A DNA stretch of 20,186 nt from Coraliomargarita_B sp036735565 (GTDB taxonomy: Bacteria; Verrucomicrobiota; Verrucomicrobiia; Opitutales; Coraliomargaritaceae): the NCBI GenBank assembly GCA_036735565.1, contig DAINOC010000046.1:1-20186 (forward strand). Direction: 5' to 3'. The notes beneath the pieces are model-generated. The model saw only the letters and a list, made by a program, of their open reading frames with translations. It made no database searches and was not told where the DNA came from. Position numbers and translations under genes: made by a program. Shown here one piece after another: positions 8,508-14,984 of the stretch (the stretch's first letter is position 1; each line of letters opens with the position of its first letter).

Positions 8508-9275
8508 ATGACAGCTCTACAAAGAGTCGACATCCTCGCCCTGCACGGTTTTACCGGCGTGGGAGCCGACTTTACCCCTTTCGCAAAGCTTTGTGGTGGC
8601 ACCTGGCACTGCCCCAATCTGCCCGGCCATGGACCCGACCCGCAGCTCGCTTGCACGCCGGAAGCGACCGTCAAATTCATCCATTCTCAGTATTCAGGTC
8701 TCAGGTCTCAGCCTTCATCCCTCAGACCCGTCCTGCTGGGCTACTCCATGGGTGCCCGGGCCGCGCTCCTGCACGCGCTAAAATATCCCGATTTCTGGGA
8801 CGCCCTCGTTCTCATAAGCCCCAACCCAGGCATTGAGAGTGAGGCGGCACGGGACGAACGTTGCCGAACGGACGATAAACTGGCCGCGCGCATCGAGCAG
8901 GACGGAGTCCCGGCTTTTCTCGAATTCTGGCAAAACACGCCCATGATCCGAAGCCAGCAACAAATTCGCAGCGACTGGCTCGCCAACATGAGGGCACACC
9001 GGCGCACCCATACCGCCGCCGGACTTTCTTCCAGTCTGAGGGCCTTCGGTCAGGGCCGCTGCCAGGATCTGTGGCCCGAACTCCCCCGACTGACACTGCC
9101 CACCCTGCTTTTGTGTGGCGCGGAGGATGCCAAATATACGGCCATCGCGGAGCGCATGCACAGACTTCTGGGCAACTGTAAAAACCTCCAGATCGAGGGG
9201 GTCGGCCATATGCCCCACCTTGAAGCACCCTCGATTTGCGCCGCATTGGTGAAGCAATTTCTCACCGGGTCCTGA
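8508..9275 (+). CDS. menH: MenH-like alpha/beta hydrolase
   Basis: A 255-residue alpha/beta-hydrolase fold protein. It most resembles MenH, which removes pyruvate from SEPHCHC to give SHCHC in menaquinone synthesis: LHGFTGVG (12-19), NLPGHG (37-42), nucleophile Ser80 in LLGYSMGARAAL, AAGLSSSLRAFG (170-181), Asp207 in LLLCGAEDAKY, and His234 in GVGHMPH. No other men genes are in view, so the symbol rests on the motifs. Residues 59-73 are encoded by six heptads (8683-8724), inserted in frame in the helix just before the nucleophile strand; the triad is intact, so the protein may tolerate it. The ATG at 8508 has no Shine-Dalgarno sequence and abuts the decamer element. Confidence 0.75.
   Translation: MTALQRVDILALHGFTGVGADFTPFAKLCGGTWHCPNLPGHGPDPQLACTPEATVKFIHSQYSGLRSQPSSLRPVLLGYSMGARAALLHALKYPDFWDALVLISPNPGIESEAARDERCRTDDKLAARIEQDGVPAFLEFWQNTPMIRSQQQIRSDWLANMRAHRRTHTAAGLSSSLRAFGQGRCQDLWPELPRLTLPTLLLCGAEDAKYTAIAERMHRLLGNCKNLQIEGVGHMPHLEAPSICAALVKQFLTGS
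8683..8724 (+). repeat. Six heptads inserted in frame inside the MenH-like gene
   Basis: Six consecutive 7-mers all ending in TCA: ATTCTCA, GTATTCA, GGTCTCA, GGTCTCA, GCCTTCA, TCCCTCA. They total 42 nt, exactly 14 codons, so the reading frame is kept. Outside this block the gene shows no such period. Confidence 0.8.
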
Positions 9276-9280
9276 CGGGC

Positions 9281-9835
9281 CTACTGGATGTCCAACAGAT
9301 CAGGATCTTTTTCGACCCGCAGCGGAAAGTTAGCCACCGCACGGCGCAGCGACATAACGATGCGCTCTTCTGTAAACTGCGTCGCATCAAAAAGGTTGGG
9401 CAACTCTTTTCGCCAGAATAGCGCATCCCCCACCCGTTCATAGGCCTCAACCGTGAGATGGATGCGCGATGCGAAGCGCATATTTGGGTGGTCCCGCCGG
9501 TTTAAAGTCTCCAAAGGGCCGTCGATCGGATCAAAGAGATCCGGCTGGCTCGACACTGATTTGCGCCAGCGCGCTACGAGGTAAAAATCCGGTTCCTTGG
9601 CTGTGCGCTCAAAGCCCTTCTCCGTGAAGGCCTCAATCAGAGTGCGCTCCGAGAGTTCCTCCAAGGTCATCCGCTCCGACTCACGGAAGTCCATGCCGGA
9701 GACAAAGCTGTGCTTGTAATCAAACGTTTGCAACGAGGAGAAGGTCGTCGTGCGGACAAACTCGGAATGGGGGCTTTTCGTCGCACACCCGGTGACAACC
9801 AAAAGAGTGAGGCAGAACGGAAGCAGCATCTTCAT
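9281..9835 (-). CDS. DUF4136-like lipoprotein
   Basis: A small exported lipoprotein, probably of the DUF4136 type found in many Gram-negative envelopes; function unknown. From the chosen start (MKMLLPFCLTLLVV) a signal peptide leads to a lipobox VTGC with the lipidated Cys at residue 17. The mature part has the usual pattern: an early FSSLQTFDYK segment, a helix LSERTLIEAFTEKGFERT followed by PDFYLVARW, then LFWRKELPNL and a C-terminal helix ending ANFPLRVEKD. The frame is open 19 codons further upstream, but those residues do not fit a signal peptide. The gene converges on the MenH-like gene with only a few bases between stops. Confidence 0.75.
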   Translation of the reverse strand: MKMLLPFCLTLLVVTGCATKSPHSEFVRTTTFSSLQTFDYKHSFVSGMDFRESERMTLEELSERTLIEAFTEKGFERTAKEPDFYLVARWRKSVSSQPDLFDPIDGPLETLNRRDHPNMRFASRIHLTVEAYERVGDALFWRKELPNLFDATQFTEERIVMSLRRAVANFPLRVEKDPDLLDIQ

Positions 9836-9907
9836 AAAGCACATAAGGACATCATTTTTGAAAATATCAAACCTTGTCCCACCCGATGCCACATCTAAGT
9901 TTCACGG

Positions 9908-9994
9908 ATGCGACTAACCCAACAGGAACGTGTCAGCCTCAGCGTCATTCTCTTGATCGCGCTGCTGGCGCTGCTCGGCGTTCTGATTTTTTGA
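9908..9994 (+). CDS. Possible 28-residue single-helix membrane peptide
   Basis: A short frame of 28 codons (MRLTQQERVSLSVILLIALL to the end LGVLIF) made of a charged N-terminus and one hydrophobic helix of about 18 residues. It starts 72 nt from the divergent lipoprotein start and ends 6 nt before the stop of the convergent phosphoesterase gene. The N-terminus resembles the anchor of ComEA-like helix-hairpin-helix proteins (LTxxER then a Leu-rich helix), so it could be a remnant of one, a real small membrane protein, or chance. There is no Shine-Dalgarno sequence. Confidence 0.35.
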   Translation: MRLTQQERVSLSVILLIALLALLGVLIF

Positions 9995-10000
9995 GGTGGT

Positions 10001-11125
10001 CTAGCGCAGGCTTTTGAGCGGGATCAGCTCGATCAGCGTCATCTCGCTCGGGCAGTTAAACCGTATCGGCGGCAAGCCCTCGAAGCGGTTCGAACCGATA
10101 CCGGCCGAGACATTCAAATAAGGCACCCCAATTCGTCGAAACCCACGCGACCACTCCCGAGGAGACTCACTGTAGGTCGTCAGTGGACCATAAAAGGGCA
10201 AGCGCACCTGCCCGCCATGCGTGTGGCCTGCCAGGCAAAGATCGATCGGCAATTCGCCGACGCCCATGGCGAAATCGGGCATGTGCCCCAACAAAATGCG
10301 AAATTCATCCGGCTCCGAACTGTTCAGCCAGGTCTCGATGGTCCGCTGCGCCCACTCTCCCTTCCGCGACTGATACAAGCTCAGCCCATGCAAACTCAAA
10401 CGACCCGCGTGGGTCTCCACTACCGCCGTGCGTGATGAAAGCAGCACCATGGGTGCCAGCGCCGCCTGCGGCACCCGATAGAGCTCCAGTTCCGTATCCC
10501 CAAAGACGCCAAAGGTGCCATACCGCGGATTCACCGACCGGATCAGCTCCATCAACTTCGGCAGCTCGGAATCAAAAGTGGCCGGTGGCACCTCCTGTAG
10601 ATAATCTCCGGTATTCAAAATCAAGTCGGGCTCCAGCGCCGCAATCTTGCGGAAGGCGGCCCGCTCGTATTCGCCGATAGCGCCGGACTGAATATCCGAA
10701 ATGTGCAAGATGCGAAGCGGTGCCGAGACCTTGGGCGTCTCCAGACGAACCGTCCGGACAACCAGCCGCTGTGGTTCAACATACGTCACATAATAACGCA
10801 GAACAAACAGGTCGACCCCCAGAAAGGCATACAACAGCGCAAACCCCAGGAGCCGTCGACGAACCCGATGCCAGGTCACCGAGAGGCCGGTGAAAAGCCC
10901 CGCTGCCGCAAAAAACAGCAAGGGCAGCTGCATGAGGTTAAAATCGTAGGCCTGATTGATCAGGGAAAAGTCAGGCCGCAGCATCCCGGCCATGATGAAC
11001 TGAACATTCCGCAGGATGGTGTAAACAACCAGAGCACCCAAAACCCCATAGCCCAAAAGACGGCTCCGTCCGGCTCCGGAACTCGAAGCCACATCCGTCA
11101 TCCCCAGCTCATGAAGCTCCCTCAT
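10001..11125 (-). CDS. Membrane-anchored metallophosphoesterase-like protein with altered metal ligands
   Basis: A 374-residue protein: about three transmembrane helices in the first 115 residues (around 24-38, 64-83 and 92-113), then a calcineurin-like phosphoesterase domain of the YkuE type. Family motifs are recognisable but changed: SDIQ at 143-146 where SDxH is usual, TGD at 172-174 as expected, GDTE at 209-212 where GNH(D/E) is usual, GH at 280-281 and GHTHGGQ at 300-306 as expected. Loss of the first His and of the Asn-His pair should weaken the binuclear metal site, so activity is uncertain. The frame is open to 11290, but ATG 11125 gives a 4-base ATGA overlap with the upstream gene and is preferred. 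Confidence 0.82.
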   Translation of the reverse strand: MRELHELGMTDVASSSGAGRSRLLGYGVLGALVVYTILRNVQFIMAGMLRPDFSLINQAYDFNLMQLPLLFFAAAGLFTGLSVTWHRVRRRLLGFALLYAFLGVDLFVLRYYVTYVEPQRLVVRTVRLETPKVSAPLRILHISDIQSGAIGEYERAAFRKIAALEPDLILNTGDYLQEVPPATFDSELPKLMELIRSVNPRYGTFGVFGDTELELYRVPQAALAPMVLLSSRTAVVETHAGRLSLHGLSLYQSRKGEWAQRTIETWLNSSEPDEFRILLGHMPDFAMGVGELPIDLCLAGHTHGGQVRLPFYGPLTTYSESPREWSRGFRRIGVPYLNVSAGIGSNRFEGLPPIRFNCPSEMTLIELIPLKSLR

Positions 11126-11580
11126 GTCAGCTTTTTCCTCAATAGCAGCAGGCGAAAGAAAAAGGGCACCAGCGCTACGGCACCGAACAACCAGCAAAGC
11201 AGCAACTCGACCGGCACCCGCATACGCACCGCTCTGGCCTTCTGATACATCGCACAGCCCACCACAAGATTGAGAATCTGCAGATTGCAAAACAGCGCGA
11301 GAAAGGAAATCGGGTGACGGGAAAAATTCTTTGCCGACTCATAACTGATCGGCGCAAAAGGATCCGGCAAAACCGAGGATTCATGCGCCTTCCAAATCAA
11401 AACAAACAGGACGACGCAATAAAGGGGGCCCAAAACGAAGGGCTGGGCCAGCCAACGCACCCAATCCGACTCGTGGAGGAAAATCATCAACAACCACACA
11501 GGTGCGGTCATTAATAAAATAAAGACAAAGGTGGCCTCCAGATCGGCGGAACCAAACGTTTCTATAAACCAAACAGGCAC
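11122..11580 (-). CDS. Polytopic membrane protein, possibly ABA4-like (DUF4281)
   Basis: A 152-residue integral membrane protein with about four hydrophobic helices (residues near 14-34, 46-63, 92-110 and 124-147). A segment near the N-terminus (WLLMIFLHESDWVRWLAQP), the PLYCVVLFVL helix and the NLQILNLVVGCAMYQKA segment recall the ABA4/DUF4281 family, some of whose members act in carotenoid (neoxanthin) synthesis. The resemblance is partial and I would not assign a reaction. The start is GTG at 11580, immediately beside an octamer repeat array that therefore holds its upstream region. The stop overlaps the start of the phosphoesterase gene (ATGA), so the two are translationally coupled and likely act together in the membrane. 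Confidence 0.72.
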   Translation of the reverse strand: MPVWFIETFGSADLEATFVFILLMTAPVWLLMIFLHESDWVRWLAQPFVLGPLYCVVLFVLIWKAHESSVLPDPFAPISYESAKNFSRHPISFLALFCNLQILNLVVGCAMYQKARAVRMRVPVELLLCWLFGAVALVPFFFRLLLLRKKLT

Positions 11581-11592
11581 GGAATTGGTAGG

Positions 11593-11778
11593 AAGGTTTG
11601 AAAGTGGGAAGGTGGAAAGGTTAGAAGGTAATTAGCTCTGAATTTCGATTCTATTCCGCCATGAACGATCCAAGCCTTTGGGTATCGGCGAATAGACCCA
11701 CCGGGCATCCATTGTGCAACTGATGGCCAACTCTTTTATCCTTTCCACTTTCCCACCTTCATTACGCCCCACCTTTCA
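11593..11778. repeat. Inverted pair of octamer arrays with a 26-codon frame in the centre
   Basis: The left arm (11593-11632) is five octamers of the AAGGTnnG type: AAGGTTTG, AAAGTGGG, AAGGTGGA, AAGGTTAG, AAGGTAAT. The right arm (about 11735-11778), read on the minus strand, contains AAGGTGGG, AAAGTGGA and AAGGATAA plus a further AAAGGTGG. The arms flank about 100 nt of unique sequence. It fills the gap between purC and the membrane-protein gene, both on the minus strand; the purC stop codon lies at its right edge. Confidence 0.75.
11632..11712 (-). CDS. Possible 26-residue peptide inside the octamer repeat element
   Basis: A short open frame that starts MDARWVYSPIPKGL and ends RIEIQS, filling most of the unique centre between the inverted octamer arms; its stop codon falls in the last octamer of the left arm. 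No known family is recognised and there is no Shine-Dalgarno sequence. It could be cargo of a small repeat element, the fragment of a longer gene, or chance. Confidence 0.2.
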   Translation of the reverse strand: MDARWVYSPIPKGLDRSWRNRIEIQS

Positions 11779-12687
11779 TCAATTGGCTCCGACAATTGCA
11801 GAGTAAGCGTCGATATAGCGGGCCAGCGTGCCTTGTAGCACCGGTTCCGGGAGCGCGGGCGGCGGCGGTGTCTTGTCCCAATTCAGCGACTCCAGATAGT
11901 CCCGCACAAATTGCTTGTCATAAGAGGGCTGAGGCCCGCCGGGCCGATAGTCCGCCGCAGGCCAGTAGCGCGATGAATCCGGGGTCAAAACCTCATCGAT
12001 CAAATAAACCTGGCCCGCCGCATCCGTCCCAAACTCGAATTTCGTATCCGCCAACAGGATACCCGCTTTTGCCACCTGGTCGACACCCATCGCGTAGAGC
12101 TGAAGGCTCTTCTCCATGACTTCATCAAAGAGCGCTGGACCGATCAAGCCGCGCGCCGATTCACAGTCAATCGGCAGGTCATGCCCGCTCGCGGCCTTCG
12201 TCGTCGGCGTGAAGAGCGGCTTGGGCAAACGATCACTCTCCACCAATCCAGCGGGTAAATCATACTCAAACAATTTGCCATTTTCACGATAAGCCTTCCA
12301 CCCCGATCCGGACAAATAGCCCCGAACTACCGCCTCTATGGGCAGGGGCTTCAGCTTTTTCACAATCATGCTGCGCCCTGCCAGCTCCGGGAAATCAACC
12401 GCCAGTTCTTCGATCCGCTCGCCATGGTCCGGCACCAAATGATGCGGCATCAGCGCCGCCGCCTGCTCAAACCAATACAGGCTGATCTGCGTGAGCAGGA
12501 CACCCTTCCCCGGCAGCCCCTCCCGCATAATCACATCGAAAGCCGACACCCGATCCGTCGCCACCATCAGATAGGCATCCCCCATGTCGAAGACCTCCCG
12601 CACCTTACCCTTGGCAACCAGCGGATAGGGCAAGCCCTCCACCGACATCAGGGCTTCACGGGGCAAAGAAAAAGGTAACGAATCCAT
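11779..12687 (-). CDS. purC: SAICAR synthetase (phosphoribosylaminoimidazole-succinocarboxamide synthase)
   Basis: Joins aspartate to CAIR with ATP, in de novo purine synthesis. The protein is 302 residues, like the long eukaryote/actinobacterial-type PurC rather than the 240-residue E. coli form. Motifs: the ATP-site start LVAKGKVREVFDMGD (23-37), DRVSAFD (45-51), the family signature LPIEAVVRGYLSGSGW (115-130), LADTKFEFG (212-220) and DEVLTPDSSRYW (231-242). The ATG at 12687 is chosen because a purine-rich AAAGGCGAG lies just upstream and the family start pattern follows; the frame is open 14 codons earlier. It stands alone, divergent from tRNA-Glu, without other pur genes nearby. Confidence 0.95.
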   Translation of the reverse strand: MDSLPFSLPREALMSVEGLPYPLVAKGKVREVFDMGDAYLMVATDRVSAFDVIMREGLPGKGVLLTQISLYWFEQAAALMPHHLVPDHGERIEELAVDFPELAGRSMIVKKLKPLPIEAVVRGYLSGSGWKAYRENGKLFEYDLPAGLVESDRLPKPLFTPTTKAASGHDLPIDCESARGLIGPALFDEVMEKSLQLYAMGVDQVAKAGILLADTKFEFGTDAAGQVYLIDEVLTPDSSRYWPAADYRPGGPQPSYDKQFVRDYLESLNWDKTPPPPALPEPVLQGTLARYIDAYSAIVGAN

Positions 12688-12779
12688 ACGCATCTCGCCT
12701 TTGATGACCCCCGTCACCCTCTCCTGCAAACGGTTTTTGAATCAACGCGACAAATTCGTGACATTTTTCCAAAAAAGAC

Positions 12780-12807
12780 TTGCACGGCTATGTCCGCTCC
12801 GTAGTTT
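12780..12807 (+). promoter_or_regulatory. Probable promoter of tRNA-Glu
   Basis: TTGCAC (12780-12785), a 16-nt spacer and TAGTTT (12802-12807), 16 nt before the mature tRNA 5' end. Both boxes match sigma-70 consensus only in part, but the position suits a stable-RNA promoter. Confidence 0.4.
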
Positions 12808-12823
12808 CCCGTGCTTTCCTCTC

Positions 12824-12901
12824 CTCCCGTTCGTCTAGCCCGGTCTAGGACACATGGTTTTCATCCATGCAACAGGGGTTCGAATCCCCTACGGGAGGCC
12901 A
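12824..12901 (+). tRNA. tRNA-Glu (anticodon UUC)
   Basis: A complete cloverleaf with encoded CCA. The acceptor CTCCCGT pairs fully with ACGGGAG, the anticodon stem CATGG/CCATG encloses TTTTCAT (anticodon TTC), and the T-arm is GGGG-TTCGAAT-CCCC. Its last 19 bases (from AATCCCCTAC to CCA) recur downstream at 13057 (19 bases) and at 13231 (18 bases), bounding the tandem 174-bp units; those copies are only tails and not full tRNA genes. Confidence 0.96.
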
Positions 12902-13056
12902 TTTTAAAGAGCTTCTGATTATGACATCAGGGGCTCTTTTTGCATATGCGACCCACATCTGGGGATTTGAACCCCGGGGTTCGACGAAGCGAGGAACGAG
13001 CGCAGATGGGGCACCTCAGAGAGGTGATCGCGCAGCGATTCGGCAACAGCCGAACC
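12883..13056 (+). repeat. tRNA-Glu-tail-bounded 174-bp unit, copy 1
   Basis: Begins with the last 19 bases of tRNA-Glu. It then holds a terminator-like hairpin (12906-12941), CATATG, a perfect 14-bp palindrome GAACCCCGGGGTTC (12969-12982), and three hairpins end to end: CACCTC/GAGGTG with an AGA loop (13012-13026), ATCGC/GCGAT with a GCA loop (13027-13039) and TTCGGC/GCCGAA with an AACA loop (13039-13054). CATCTG and CAGATG around the palindrome can also pair. GGGGATTTGAACCCC is nearly the reverse complement of the tRNA T-arm. No protein is credible here, although one frame is open through both copies because 174 is divisible by three. Confidence 0.9.
12906..12941 (+). terminator. Terminator-like hairpin after tRNA-Glu
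   Basis: A 14-bp stem (AAAGAGCTTCTGAT with ATCAGGGGCTCTTT, two G-T pairs), a TATGAC loop and a run of five T residues that begins inside the stem. It is well placed to end tRNA-Glu transcription 5 nt after CCA. An identical copy sits in the second 174-bp unit. Confidence 0.8.
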
Positions 13057-13248
13057 AATCCCCTACGGGAGGCCATTTTAAAGAGCTTCTGATTATGACA
13101 TCAGGGGCTCTTTTTGCATATGCGACCCACATCTGGGGATTTGAACCCCGGGGTTCGACGAAGCGAGGAACGAGCGCAGATGGGGCACCTCAGAGAGGTG
13201 ATCGCGCAGCGATTCGGCAACAGCCGAACCAATCCCCTACGGGAGGCC
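13057..13248 (+). repeat. tRNA-Glu-tail-bounded 174-bp unit, copy 2, plus third tRNA tail
   Basis: By eye this is base-for-base the same as copy 1, shifted by 174. It ends with a third partial copy of the tRNA tail (AATCCCCTACGGGAGGCC at 13231-13248) followed by TTTTTT. The region 12902-13394 (nearly 500 nt) has no gene: it consists of these units, a short unassigned stretch (13255-13330) and an octamer array. Confidence 0.9.
13080..13115 (+). terminator. Second copy of the terminator-like hairpin
   Basis: Identical to the hairpin that follows tRNA-Glu, 174 nt further on, again 5 nt after a copy of the tRNA tail. Confidence 0.65.
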
Positions 13249-13336
13249 TTTTTTATGCCGCTTCGGGGTTCGTGGCCCGCAGCGATTATCATCTAGTCGC
13301 ATGGCCGCAAAGGTTAGCCGCAAGCGCTCGCCCACC

Positions 13337-13397
13337 ACTCCAAAACTCCATCACTCCATTCCGCCCACCACTCCATTCCTCCACCACTCCACTCTCA
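13337..13397 (+). repeat. Octamer array (ACTCCATN) at the hemW 3' end
   Basis: Three octamers in register (ACTCCAAA, ACTCCATC, ACTCCATT), a 9-nt variant, then ACTCCATT, CCTCCACC and ACTCCACT. The array runs into TCTCA, whose TCA is the hemW stop codon (TGA on the minus strand). Confidence 0.7.
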
Positions 13398-14552
13398 AGC
13401 TCCCATCACGGCCAGCACTTCACTCCCCACTGCGTCGGCCAGCAGGCGGCCCTGCCCGGTCAGCTGCAAACAAGCTCCGTCCCTCCCAAGAAGGGATTCC
13501 TTCAGCAATCGCTCCAAAAGGGCATCCAATTCGGCCAAATCGCCCGCTTCGGGAAAACGCTGCTTCAGGGCCTGAACGGCGACCCCGCCATTCATCCGCA
13601 GCCCAAAGACAATCGAATCCGCGAGCAACATCCGTTGATCCAGGGCAACCCGTTCCTCCTTTGGCGGTTGCCCCGCAAGCATCTGTTCCGCCCAAACCGC
13701 CAGATTGGCTGGTCGTTGATAGCGCTCACCGCCATATTGGCTGGCCGCCGAAGGCCCGCAGCCGATCCACTCCTGCATCCGCCAGGTGTTGAGATTATGA
13801 CGGCACTCGCTGCCGGGACGCGCAAAGTTCGATACCTCATACTGCGCATAGCCCAGCTCGCCAAGCAACTCCCAGCCACGCTCGTAAAAGGCGACTTCCC
13901 GGGCTTCATCGAGACGGATTTTACCCTGCGACAGCTTCACATACAGAGCGGTATCTTCCTCGAAAGTCAGACAGTAAGTCGAAAGGTGGCTGGGACCTAG
14001 CCGCGCAGCCTCGCGGATATCAGCCTCCCACTGCTCCAGGCTCTGATTGGGGATGGCAAAGATCAGGTCCAAATTCGTCTCCGGAAAGCCCGCCGCCTGC
14101 ACCCGCTCCCAGGCCTGATAGATTTGTTTCGGCTGATGCAGCCGCCCGAGAGATGCCAGCAAATCCGCATCAAAACTCTGCACCCCCATGGAGATCCGGG
14201 TCACACCGAGATCGCGCAGCACCGCCAGCTTGTCGGCCTTTACCGTCGAGGGAGCCATCTCGATCGTCCACTCCACCGGCGGCTGAGCCATCCGCTCCAG
14301 CATCGACCGGCCCAGACGCTCCAGATCTTTTGCAGCCAACAGACCCGGGGTCCCTCCTCCCCAGAAGACGGTATCGATCACCCGGTCCCCGGGCAGGAGC
14401 GCAAATTCACGATCCATCGCCGCCAAGTAGCGGTCGAGATCCCCGCGCCGGGGCTTTTCCTGGTAGAAGGCACAGAAGTCGCAGGTGGACGCGCAGAAGG
14501 GCACGTGGCAGTAGAGACCCAAGGCGGGCGGTTGCGTCGCGGTATGGACCAT
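13395..14552 (-). CDS. hemW: Radical SAM heme chaperone HemW (HemN-like)
   Basis: A 385-residue cytosolic radical-SAM protein. The Fe-S motif is CASTCDFC (Cys20, Cys24, Cys27), preceded by Cys15 in LYCHVPFC as in HemW proteins. GGGTP (65-69) is the SAM-binding segment; EMAPSTV, RISMGVQSFD and FEEDTALY follow as in the family. HemW binds heme and inserts it into target proteins; older annotation calls it oxygen-independent coproporphyrinogen oxidase, but it has the HemW rather than HemN length. The ATG at 14552 has no Shine-Dalgarno sequence. The stop codon lies at the edge of an octamer array. It is near hemC and cobA/hemD but not in an operon with them. Confidence 0.9.
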   Translation of the reverse strand: MVHTATQPPALGLYCHVPFCASTCDFCAFYQEKPRRGDLDRYLAAMDREFALLPGDRVIDTVFWGGGTPGLLAAKDLERLGRSMLERMAQPPVEWTIEMAPSTVKADKLAVLRDLGVTRISMGVQSFDADLLASLGRLHQPKQIYQAWERVQAAGFPETNLDLIFAIPNQSLEQWEADIREAARLGPSHLSTYCLTFEEDTALYVKLSQGKIRLDEAREVAFYERGWELLGELGYAQYEVSNFARPGSECRHNLNTWRMQEWIGCGPSAASQYGGERYQRPANLAVWAEQMLAGQPPKEERVALDQRMLLADSIVFGLRMNGGVAVQALKQRFPEAGDLAELDALLERLLKESLLGRDGACLQLTGQGRLLADAVGSEVLAVMGA

Positions 14553-14627
14553 AAGTCGCTTATCACGCCGGATTCCGACGAATCATCAAGTCCGAACGCC
14601 CGAAACAACTCAATCCGGAGGCACGGT

Positions 14628-14714
14628 ATGCCATTCAAGAAGGTTCACAATCGGATCGCAGTAACTCAAACCTCGCCACTGCAACCCGCACCTGACGTCC
14701 TTTCCATTGCTTAG
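14628..14714 (+). CDS. Doubtful 28-codon frame with a good ribosome binding site
   Basis: An ATG 7 nt after GGAGG opens a frame of 28 residues (MPFKKVHNRIAVTQTSPLQP then APDVLSIA). The strong site stands out because most genes here have none. No family is recognised, and the rest of 14553-14774 shows nothing else beyond an AT-rich stretch before vapB. It may be chance or a gene remnant. Confidence 0.2.
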   Translation: MPFKKVHNRIAVTQTSPLQPAPDVLSIA

Positions 14715-14774
14715 CACCCAAAAAAATCATCATTTTCCATTTGTTTTTGATGCAAATTGATTCATTTTAATTCC

Positions 14775-14978
14775 ATGCGGATAACAGTAAATATCGACGA
14801 AGCCACATTGCGGGAGCTGGCGCAGATCACAGGCGAACGTAAAAAGAGCCCTGCTGTCTCCAAAGCCGTCACCGAATTTGTGAATCGCAGGAAGGCTCAG
14901 GAGTTCGGGCGTTTGCTGCGTGAAGGGGCTTTCGACTATCCAGCTACAAACGACGATATCGAAGCGACGGACCGCTGA
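14775..14978 (+). CDS. vapB: VapB-type antitoxin
   Basis: A 67-residue antitoxin. The N-terminal strand MRITVNIDEATLRELAQITG followed by KSPAVSKAVTEFVNRRK is the ribbon-helix-helix pattern of the DUF2191/VapB group that binds operator DNA; the C-terminal tail (FDYPATNDDIEATDR) is acidic and would block the toxin active site. The ATG at 14775 matches the family start; an upstream in-frame ATG at 14757 adds six residues of no family character. The toxin gene follows at once. Autoregulation through the AT-rich region 14715-14774 is expected from the family but no operator palindrome is obvious. Confidence 0.85.
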   Translation: MRITVNIDEATLRELAQITGERKKSPAVSKAVTEFVNRRKAQEFGRLLREGAFDYPATNDDIEATDR

Positions 14979-14984
14979 TCGGTG

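Noticed and set aside
12883..13248. A CRISPR array
   Set aside because: The repeats are long, contiguous and identical with no unique spacers; no cas genes are present. The heptad and octamer arrays also lack spacers.
13057..13248. Additional tRNA genes
   Set aside because: Only the 3' tail of tRNA-Glu (18-19 bases) is repeated; there is no D-arm or anticodon arm.
12867..14000. A 377-codon open frame on the plus strand
   Set aside because: It begins inside tRNA-Glu, runs through both 174-bp repeats (open only because 174 is divisible by 3), and continues antisense to hemW. No protein family is visible.
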